Shown piece after piece: positions 36,990-43,530 of a stretch of 43,530 nucleotides of DNA. The DNA lies in contig JAQZCZ010000006.1 in assembly GCA_028751095.1 (NCBI GenBank), positions 1-43,530 of the forward strand. Reading direction: 5' to 3'. The translations under genes and the position numbers were made by a program. The DNA is from Euryarchaeota archaeon Ods01 (GTDB lineage: Archaea; Halobacteriota; Halobacteria; Halobacteriales; Halorutilaceae). Within the stretch, counting starts at the first letter, position 1. Each line of letters starts with the position of its first letter. A model generated the notes under the pieces. It was given only the letters and a program-made list of their open reading frames with translations, was not told the origin of the DNA and did no database searches.

Positions 36990-37970
36990 CTAGTCGAAAC
37001 GCGGCTCGGAGACTGCGATTAGCACGAGCGCCGGAATCCCGAGCGGCGATACGAAGACGGTGGCAACGACGGCGGCGAAGACGGCGCTGTACCATCTTTT
37101 CGCGTGGTAGCTCCACCATCCGCCGGCAAGGACAACGAGAGAGAGAAGTACGACACCCACGCTAGACGCGAGAAGGGCGGCGTCGGCTACGGGCGCGGCG
37201 AGTCTGACCCCAGGGGACGCCGTAACTGCGGCGACGACGACGCCCGCGACGAGACCGAGGAGTCCGGCAAAGCCGAGTAGTGCGCCCGCGGCTTTCGCAG
37301 GACGGTCGGAGCCGGTGTCTTCGTCGGACGCCTCTGCCGTGCGGAGTTCGAGGTCACGCTCACGTCTTTCGATTTCTTCTTCCTTCTGTCCGAGTTCGTC
37401 GCGGAGGCGTTCGAGACGCGCCTCTTTACGGCGTAGCTCTGTTTCAAGCTCTTCAAGCTTTCCGCGCCTGCCTCGTTCCCCGGTTGGCTCCCTCACGGTA
37501 CGGTCGGGTCGGCTTCGGGAACGGTCCTCGTCGACGGTTTCGGATGTACGGGTATCGGACCGCGTCGGCTGGTCGTCTTCCGATATGCCGGTCGTGTCAG
37601 AACCCGTTTCGTCCCGTGTCCCGGATAGGTCGGAGCCGGTGCCGGAATCCGCGCCCGTTACGTCGCGCGTCTCCGTGTCGTCTTCCCGCGTAGGTTTGTC
37701 TTCGTCGTCCTCCTCGTCTCCCGTGCGGGTCCCGACTTCCGAGACAGGCTCGGGGAAGTCGTCGGTAGACCCGTCATCATCCTCCGGTGAGTCATCCGTT
37801 TCGTAGGAGTCTCCGGCGTCAGGGGTCCCCGCCGACCCCGTTTCTTCGTCGCCTCGGCTCTCCGTTTCGTCGTCCTCCCACGAAAGCCCGTCGTCCCCGT
37901 CGTCTTCGTCGTCGTCGGTATCAGGGAGCCACGGGTCATCGTCCTCGTCAGGTTGGTCTTTGCGTCCCAT
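36990..37970 (-). CDS. Membrane protein with long acidic disordered N-terminus and coiled coil
   Basis: Asp/Glu/Ser/Thr-rich first half, coiled coil LEELETELRRKEARLERLRDELGQKEEEIERRERDLE, then TM helices. Confidence 0.75.
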   Translation of the reverse strand: MGRKDQPDEDDDPWLPDTDDDEDDGDDGLSWEDDETESRGDEETGSAGTPDAGDSYETDDSPEDDDGSTDDFPEPVSEVGTRTGDEEDDEDKPTREDDTETRDVTGADSGTGSDLSGTRDETGSDTTGISEDDQPTRSDTRTSETVDEDRSRSRPDRTVREPTGERGRRGKLEELETELRRKEARLERLRDELGQKEEEIERRERDLELRTAEASDEDTGSDRPAKAAGALLGFAGLLGLVAGVVVAAVTASPGVRLAAPVADAALLASSVGVVLLSLVVLAGGWWSYHAKRWYSAVFAAVVATVFVSPLGIPALVLIAVSEPRFD

Positions 37971-38057
37971 CTTTGGAGTCTAACGGACAGGGGGACGGAA
38001 TACTTTTTGGTGGTCAGGCGTCGCAGATACGTCCGAAAATAGCCTCAACGACAGGTC

Positions 38058-38513
38058 TCAGGTAGTCGTCATTTCGCCCGTCTTTACCACCATCACCCTT
38101 GTATCAACCGACCTCATTACGGTTTCGGTGACGCTCCCCAGAATATCCGAGTACCTTTCCGGCTTCTTTTTCGTAGCCATAACTACGAGGTCAGGGGTCT
38201 CCGACTCGGCATACTCGACTATCTCCTCCTCCGGACGCCCTTGCCTGATGACAACCTCAGTCTCTACACCCTTTTCGGCACAGTTCTGTTCGACTTCGGA
38301 AGCCGCTTCCTCGCCCTTCTCAGCAAGAGTCTCCTCGACCCGTTCAGGGTCCGCTGAAGGGTCAGCCGAGAGGAGAGCATCAACGGCGGACTCGTTAACC
38401 ACATGCAGAACGTGTACCCTAGCGTCGTGGAGGGAGGCTATCTGAGAAACGTCCTCCACGGCTTTCTCGTCCGTCTTCGTTGCGTCGGTCGGGAAAAGTA
38501 TCTCGTCGTACAT
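38058..38513 (-). CDS. Universal stress protein (UspA family)
   Basis: MYDEILFPTDATKTDEKAVEDVSQIASLHDARVHVLHVV; start at MYDEILF preferred over 38531. Confidence 0.92.
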   Translation of the reverse strand: MYDEILFPTDATKTDEKAVEDVSQIASLHDARVHVLHVVNESAVDALLSADPSADPERVEETLAEKGEEAASEVEQNCAEKGVETEVVIRQGRPEEEIVEYAESETPDLVVMATKKKPERYSDILGSVTETVMRSVDTRVMVVKTGEMTTT

Positions 38514-38556
38514 CCTGAGGGATATAGCCAAGGAATCTTAATAAGACCAGTGGGGT

Positions 38557-40176
38557 TCAGGCGTCGCGGAGACGTTCTACGACGAAGTCGCGGTCAAGGG
38601 CACCGAGGAGTGGTCCAAGCTTGGGACCCGAGTCCTGTCCGAGGAAGAGGCGGTAGCCGTCGGAGAAGAAGTCGCCGACACCGAGGTCATGGTCGCGGGC
38701 GGTCTCGAAGACGGCGTTCTGTATCTCGTCGGGCGACGCGCCGCTCTCGACCACATCGGCGAGGTCCTCGAAGGCGGCGAGGGTATCGTCGGCAAACTCT
38801 ACGTCGGGCGTCTCGTCAAGGACGCGGACGGCGTACTGGTTGTCGTGGTCGAGCGCCCAGTTACGGGCGAGTTCGACGCGGCGTAACGCGTCTTGCTTCT
38901 GGGGTTCGGTGGCGTCCTCGGGGAGATGTCCCGAACGCCGGAGGGTGTCGAGACGTGCCTCGTCGGAAGAGGCGACGCCTACCATCGCGGCGAATGTGTA
39001 CGGCGGACGTATGGGTTCGTGGTCGGCGGTAACGAGGTCTTCGTAGACGCGTTCGGCATACAGGCGCTCGGTCTCGTCGGCGGGTTCCTCGCGTCCGTAG
39101 TGTGCGTCCTCAACACGGTCGAAGTCGTTGACGAGATGCTGTACCTCGGCGAGCGATAGGTCGCGCTGTTTCTTGGGGTCGAGAGCGAAGAAGTACCGTA
39201 GTACGGGCGGTTCGACGTATTCGAGAACGTCGGAGACCGTGTAGACGTTGCCCTCGCTCGCGGACATCTTATCGCCGTCAACGAGGAAGAACTCGTAGAC
39301 GAGGGGTTCGGGCGGTTCGGTTCCGTAGACCTCCTCGGCTATCTCGACGCCGCTTTCCCACGAGCCTTCGGCGTGGTCCTTTCCGAAGGGTTCGAAGCCA
39401 ACGTTAAGCGTCGCCCACTGAGCGGGCCACTCGAAACGCCACGGTAGCTTTCCTTCGCGGAACGTCGCAGTGCCACGGTGTCCGCATCCTTCTACCGTCT
39501 CGCCGCCAAGGTCGGCGGAGTCGCAGACGTAGTCAACCGTCTCATCGTCAAGGTTTACATCGGTGACCGTCGGGGTTATACGTCCGCATTCCTCGCAGAC
39601 AGGCATGAACGGGACGTAGTCCTCGTCCGCGGTCCTTTGGTGGCGTGCGATAACCTCGCGTGAGGTTTCGAGGTTCGATAGGGCGGCGTAGACGGCGTCG
39701 TCGAACTCTCCGCCGCAGTACATCTCGTCGTTCGAGACGAAGTCGACGGGAACGTCGAGACGTTCGGCGTCGTCACGTAGGAAGGATGCGAAATGGTCCG
39801 CCCATGAACCGTCGCCGAACGGCGAGGGGACATCGACGTACGGCTTGCCGAGATGGTCGCGTAGTTCGTCGCGCTCTTCGTCACCGAGTTCGACGAGTTC
39901 CCCCTCGGGAGACAGGACGGTTTGGGGGACGCGCCGGAGTGGGTCACGGTCGTCGCTCGTGAAGACCTGTCGCGCGCCGTCGATGTCGTCACGTCTTTCG
40001 AGCGCGCGGACGACGAACGCGCCACGCAGTACCTCGTTGAAGTTGCCTATATGCGGGACCCCCGACGGCGAGACGCCGCCCTTGACGACGGGCGGACGGT
40101 CGTTTTCGGCGACGCGGCGCGCCGCTTCGTCCGCCCAGAACTCGGTGGTAACGTCGGGTGTATCCTCAGAAGTCAT
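38557..40176 (-). CDS. lysK: Lysyl-tRNA synthetase, class I
   Basis: GVSPSGVPHIGNFNEV (HIGH-like), DGDKMSASEGNVYT (KMSKS-like); longest ORF from 40185. Confidence 0.95.
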   Translation of the reverse strand: MTSEDTPDVTTEFWADEAARRVAENDRPPVVKGGVSPSGVPHIGNFNEVLRGAFVVRALERRDDIDGARQVFTSDDRDPLRRVPQTVLSPEGELVELGDEERDELRDHLGKPYVDVPSPFGDGSWADHFASFLRDDAERLDVPVDFVSNDEMYCGGEFDDAVYAALSNLETSREVIARHQRTADEDYVPFMPVCEECGRITPTVTDVNLDDETVDYVCDSADLGGETVEGCGHRGTATFREGKLPWRFEWPAQWATLNVGFEPFGKDHAEGSWESGVEIAEEVYGTEPPEPLVYEFFLVDGDKMSASEGNVYTVSDVLEYVEPPVLRYFFALDPKKQRDLSLAEVQHLVNDFDRVEDAHYGREEPADETERLYAERVYEDLVTADHEPIRPPYTFAAMVGVASSDEARLDTLRRSGHLPEDATEPQKQDALRRVELARNWALDHDNQYAVRVLDETPDVEFADDTLAAFEDLADVVESGASPDEIQNAVFETARDHDLGVGDFFSDGYRLFLGQDSGPKLGPLLGALDRDFVVERLRDA

Positions 40177-40882
40177 CGAGGGCACCCTGTTCCTCGTCGG
40201 TTTCTTCGGGGAGTATCTCAGTACCGTCGTGGACTCCGTCGAGTACGGCGCGTTCTATGTCGGTCGGGTCGGAGCCGTCGAGGACTATCGTATGCATTCC
40301 GCTTCTCTCGATTATCTTCGCCGCGAGTGCGTCAACGACCGAGTTCGTACCTGCGTCCATCTGTGTCTTCATCACTATCTCGATGAGTTCCTCGGGGGTA
40401 AGGCGTTCGAGCTTCTGAGCGTCGTCGTCCGTCGACGGGTCGGCGGTGTAGACGCCGTCGACGCTCGTGGCGTAGACGAGGAGGTCGGCGTCAGTGTACT
40501 CGGAGAAGACGGCGGCGACGGCGTCGGTCGTCTGCCCGGGTGCGGTTCCGCCCATGACGGGAACCTTTTCGTCGGCGAGCGCATCCTCGGCTTCGCGGTA
40601 CGACGTAGGGGGTTCGGGGTACGCCGTTCCTTCGAGAGCCGCGATAAGGAGACGGGCGTTGATACGTGTCACGTCCATCCCGAGGTAGTCACACATAGCG
40701 TCGTTGGAGCCGAGTTCGCGTGCGACGCCGATGTAGTCACGCGCCGTCTTCCCGCCGCCGACGACGAGAGTCACCGAATGTTCTTCGGCGATTTTCTCGA
40801 CGACGCGCGCGAACTCCGAGACGCGTTCGGCGGATATTTCGGGTACAAGAACCGAACCGCCGACTGAGATTACGATATCCAT
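40166..40882 (-). CDS. pyrH: UMP kinase
   Basis: MDIVISVGGSVLVPEISAERV; LVVGGGKTARDYIGVARELGSNDAMCDYLGMDVTRINARLLI; VMGGTAPGQTTDAVAAV. Confidence 0.95.
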   Translation of the reverse strand: MDIVISVGGSVLVPEISAERVSEFARVVEKIAEEHSVTLVVGGGKTARDYIGVARELGSNDAMCDYLGMDVTRINARLLIAALEGTAYPEPPTSYREAEDALADEKVPVMGGTAPGQTTDAVAAVFSEYTDADLLVYATSVDGVYTADPSTDDDAQKLERLTPEELIEIVMKTQMDAGTNSVVDALAAKIIERSGMHTIVLDGSDPTDIERAVLDGVHDGTEILPEETDEEQGALDDF

Positions 40883-40944
40883 TTGTCCCGACTTCGGGTG
40901 TTCGGGACTTAACGGTTTTGAGAAACGGAAAGGTGAGATAGAAG

Positions 40945-41514
40945 TCAGTCGTCGAACGCCGAGGGGAGCGAAACTTGGTAACGTCCGTCTTCCTGTAGCG
41001 CGATTATCTTCTCGTCCTCTTCGTACAGGTTCATCAGGTTGAGTTCATAGCTCCCGGGTTCAACGATACGTATCGTCTCGAACTGGTCCATGAGTTCGCG
41101 GCGCGCCTCGTCGGCGCGGGCACGCCTGAATCCGGCGTCGTCGCCGTCCACCTCAGATATTTCGTCGGACGTGTCTTCGTCTCCGCTGTCGTCGAGCTTT
41201 CCGCCGAAGGCTCGCTCGTACTCCGAGTCGGCTTCGACGATATCGTCGTCGCCCCCCATGCCGGTCTGAGTCTCGGCAACGGGTTTCTTGGTCTCGGCTG
41301 GCTGTGTCTCCGCCGAGAGGGTCTCGGAAGGAGAGGTTGGTTCGGAAGCCTCAGAACCCGACGGAGTAGTCTCGGAACTCGACGGTTCGGAGCTGACTTC
41401 CTTGACGTAGAAGAACTTGGTGGCTCCGCAAGACGGACAGCCTTCGAATACCTCGTCGGAGCCGTCGTCGAAGACATCGCCGCATTCGACGCATTCGTGA
41501 GGCACGCGTCTCAC
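40945..41514 (-). CDS. oapC: Zinc-ribbon protein, OapC-like
   Basis: VPHECVECGDVFDDGSDEVFEGCPSCGATKFFYVKE; C-terminal FETIRIVEPGSYELNLMNLYEEDEKIIALQEDGRYQVSLPSAF. Confidence 0.88.
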   Translation of the reverse strand: MRRVPHECVECGDVFDDGSDEVFEGCPSCGATKFFYVKEVSSEPSSSETTPSGSEASEPTSPSETLSAETQPAETKKPVAETQTGMGGDDDIVEADSEYERAFGGKLDDSGDEDTSDEISEVDGDDAGFRRARADEARRELMDQFETIRIVEPGSYELNLMNLYEEDEKIIALQEDGRYQVSLPSAFDD

Positions 41515-41906
41515 CTCGCCGAGACGACGGCGCTGATTAGCTCGCTGTCCTTGTGGAGTGTCTCTATCTGGTTCGCGGGACCGATGACGGTCATCTTCGA
41601 CTCGTCCTCTCCGAGTATACGGTCGAGGAATCCGCTCTTGGGGGACTCCTTGGGGTACGACTCTATCTCTATACCCGAGAACCCGTCGGGCGAGATTTCG
41701 GTCATAGTAACCTCGATAAGCTTCGCTTCCTCGTCGGGCGAAAGACCGGCTTCTAGTATGACGACCTTCCCCTCGCGGACGCCGTCGAGTATGAAATGTA
41801 TCTTCTCCATGCTCGTCATCTCGTCCATCCTGCCCGCGCTAATCATATCTATCTGGACGCCGCCTTCGCCGTCGTCGTGTTTGACTTGTTCCGGCATGGT
41901 TATCAC
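41511..41906 (-). CDS. oapB: OapB-like (DUF2073) protein
   Basis: GVQIDMISAGRMDEMTSMEKIHFILDGVREGKVVILEAGLSPDEEAKLIEVTMTEI; 4-bp overlaps with both neighbours. Confidence 0.88.
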   Translation of the reverse strand: MITMPEQVKHDDGEGGVQIDMISAGRMDEMTSMEKIHFILDGVREGKVVILEAGLSPDEEAKLIEVTMTEISPDGFSGIEIESYPKESPKSGFLDRILGEDESKMTVIGPANQIETLHKDSELISAVVSAR

Positions 41907-42544
41907 CCGAACTGCTCCGCTATTTTCTCATACAGCTCGTCCGTGTTATCGCCTTCCAGACCGCTCAGCGGAACCGTCTCGTGCTGAGGGAAGGCTTGGT
42001 CGATACGCTGAGGCGAGGCGTCTTCGAGGTCGACCTTGTTGGCGATAATGAGTATCGGAAGGTCGCGCGACTCGATGATACCTGTCAGCATCGTGTTGAC
42101 CTGCGTGAACGGGTCGAGCGACGAGTCGAGGACGTAGATGACGCCGTCGATATCCTCCTTGAGCCAGTGCATCGCCTCAGCGACACCCTCGGTCGCCTCC
42201 CTCGACCGCTCGATGGCGTCGTCCTCATCCATCCCGAAGTCGACGAACTCCTGGTAGTCGACCTTGGTCGAGACGCCCGGCGTGTCGACTATATCGAGCG
42301 TTACGGAGTTCCCGTTTCTCTCGATGGTAACGTCTTCTTTTCTCTGTGCGCGCCGTGTCTCGTGAGGAATCTGCGACTCGGCACCCATCGCCTCGCCCGT
42401 CCAGTCGCGCGCTATACGGTTCGCAAGTGTCGTCTTGCCGGCGTTAGGGGGACCGTAGATACCGATACGTGCGGTCCCGTCGTCGGCGAATATCCCGTTT
42501 ACAGTCTGGGATATGCTGTTTCTTATTTCAGTTATTATACCCAT
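41903..42544 (-). CDS. oapA: Era-like small GTPase, OapA-like
   Basis: ARIGIYGPPNAGKTTLANRIARDW (G1), IVDTPGVSTKVDYQEF (G3), IIANKVDLED (G4). Confidence 0.92.
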   Translation of the reverse strand: MGIITEIRNSISQTVNGIFADDGTARIGIYGPPNAGKTTLANRIARDWTGEAMGAESQIPHETRRAQRKEDVTIERNGNSVTLDIVDTPGVSTKVDYQEFVDFGMDEDDAIERSREATEGVAEAMHWLKEDIDGVIYVLDSSLDPFTQVNTMLTGIIESRDLPILIIANKVDLEDASPQRIDQAFPQHETVPLSGLEGDNTDELYEKIAEQFG

Positions 42545-42634
42545 GTTATCCCTGCCGTGGCTGTCCGGCGGCGTTACGGTATGATGAAGTCAGAAACCAA
42601 GGTTAATAAATCTGCGTCAGACACGGGTCATACA

Positions 42635-42653
42635 CCCCTTTGTTTCGACTGGA
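42635..42653 (-). repeat. ORB-like origin repeat a
   Basis: Plus strand cccctttgtttcgactgga = TCCAGTCGAAACAAAGGGG on minus. Confidence 0.8.
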
Positions 42654-42738
42654 GAACTCAAGAGTCAAAACGCAGGAATGCTCTACGACAGGAGTTCGGT
42701 AAGAGGTGTGTGTTTAAGAGGTTATGAGAGGGATGAAT

Positions 42739-42811
42739 AAGAGGAAAAGAGGAGGGAAGAGGGGGGGAGGAGGGGAAGGAGAAGGAGAAGGAGAAGGAGA
42801 AGGAGAAGAAG
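42739..42811 (+). repeat. 73-nt uninterrupted polypurine tract
   Basis: No pyrimidine between 42739 and 42811. Confidence 0.95.
42775..42810 (+). repeat. GAAGGA hexanucleotide microsatellite (5 perfect copies + 1 with one mismatch)
   Basis: gaaggagaaggagaaggagaaggagaaggagaagaa. Confidence 0.95.
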
Positions 42812-43009
42812 CTGGGGGTGAAAAAGCTCAGAGAGAACGCGAACACGCCCATTTTTGTTAAGAATGGTTTTGAACGGGTTGTAGTCCATAGTAAACGAGG
42901 TGTGGTCCATACGCTCAAATATGCATATATCCTTCAACATCAACAGCCAAAAGAAAGCCCCCGCTGGTCTCGGATGAGTTCCGGGATACGTTGGAAATGA
43001 ACACCCCCA

Positions 43010-43029
43010 CCCCCTTTGTTTCGGGTGGA
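43010..43029 (-). repeat. ORB-like origin repeat b
   Basis: Plus strand ccccctttgtttcgggtgga = TCCACCCGAAACAAAGGGGG on minus. Confidence 0.85.
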
Positions 43030-43080
43030 GAGGAGAATATAGAGGGGGTGGGGAACGAAACGGATGTAAGCGTTAGCACC

Positions 43081-43270
43081 TAGGATAAAATTATATTCTA
43101 ATAATGTCAGAAATGTTATACTTTTGGACAGGCTCGGGTCTTTTACCGATAAGTCTACGAGCATATATTTTCGATAAGGGACTTAATACTTTCTATTTTT
43201 GTTTCTTGTTCTAATCTTCTAATCTGTTTTCATTCCTCATTCTTCTGTGTATCATCTCCATTACATTCCG
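43081..43270. other. AT-rich candidate duplex-unwinding element
   Basis: taggataaaattatattctaataatg...gcatatattttcgataagggacttaatactttctatttttg, between inverted ORB-like repeats b and c. Confidence 0.6.
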
Positions 43271-43305
43271 CGTTTCTATTCCTATTCTTTCTTAGCCTTC
43301 TTTTT

Positions 43306-43336
43306 CCCCACCCCCCACCCCTCCCCCACCCCTCCC
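43306..43336 (-). other. Candidate G-quadruplex motif (minus strand)
   Basis: Plus ccccaccccccacccctcccccacccctccc; minus GGGAGGGGTGGGGGAGGGGTGGGGGGTGGGG. Confidence 0.7.
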
Positions 43337-43349
43337 TTAATTCTAAGTC

Positions 43350-43372
43350 TCCACTCGAAAAGAATGGGTGGG
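43350..43372 (+). repeat. ORB-like origin repeat c (inverted relative to a, b, d)
   Basis: tccactcgaaaagaatgggtggg. Confidence 0.75.
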
Positions 43373-43435
43373 TGTGTTTCTCAGAGCGGTTCCAGATGGT
43401 ACCTGACCATCGGAAAATATTTAACCCATGCTATA

Positions 43436-43452
43436 CCTTTGTTTCGAGTGGA
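43436..43452 (-). repeat. ORB-like origin repeat d
   Basis: Plus strand cctttgtttcgagtgga = TCCACTCGAAACAAAGG on minus. Confidence 0.8.
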
Positions 43453-43530
43453 TATCTTGCACCCTATCCCGACCCATTTGCCGACCCGTTTGCTCGGGAT
43501 ATTCGGGGGCTGGAACCGAAACAGCTCGGA

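Larger units (their letters stand above)
42545..43530. other. Candidate chromosomal replication origin (oriC), extends past window end
   Basis: Non-coding, AT-rich relative to the rest, next to oapABC, at least four ORB-like repeats. Confidence 0.82.

Noticed and set aside
39845-40867. 340-aa plus-strand ORF
   Set aside because: Antisense to lysK and pyrH, which have clear family motifs.
42658-42918. 86-aa minus-strand ORF in the origin region (FSFSFSFSF...)
   Set aside because: Translation of the polypurine/GAAGGA tract; no protein-like composition and overlaps ORB-like repeat context.
43395-43411. Short inverted repeat GATGGT-acctg-ACCATC between ORB-like repeats c and d
   Set aside because: Only 6-bp arms; expected by chance at this length, though it lies in the origin.
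1-43530. CRISPR array, tRNA/rRNA genes, transposase, integrase or toxin-antitoxin defence systems
   Set aside because: No direct-repeat/spacer pattern, tRNA-like cloverleaf, rRNA similarity or recombinase/defence motifs recognised by eye; computational scans (tRNAscan-SE, Infernal, DefenseFinder) would be needed to exclude them.

Overview
The window is a gene-dense chromosomal segment from a halophilic archaeon (acidic proteins, PGF-CTERM surface proteins, haloarchaea-type gene sets). I support about 39 protein-coding genes and found no rRNA, tRNA, CRISPR array or transposase. The gene content is mostly housekeeping: a MinD-family ATPase, eS8 and eS6, an S-layer-like glycoprotein, Trm5, hydantoinase-family proteins, UbiA, an ABC exporter, AhcY, Cbf5, Cmk, LysA, a branched-chain/fatty acyl-CoA catabolic island, a ThiR-like regulator, UspA, class I LysRS, PyrH and oapC-oapB-oapA. 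The right end (about 42.55-43.53 kb) is non-coding and looks like a chromosomal replication origin. It has at least four ORB-like repeats (TCCANNCGAAA..., usually followed by a G-run), an AT-rich candidate unwinding region, a 73-nt pure polypurine tract and a G4-capable C-run, all beside oapABC. Other notable signals are a tandem pair of uncharacterised paralogs at 26.1-27.7 kb, all nine convergent gene pairs overlapping or abutting within 2 bp, an AMACR/SCP-2 lipid-catabolism cluster, possible tandem promoters upstream of the S-layer gene, and neighbouring coiled-coil PGF-CTERM surface proteins. All family names come from reading the translations by eye; no database search was run.
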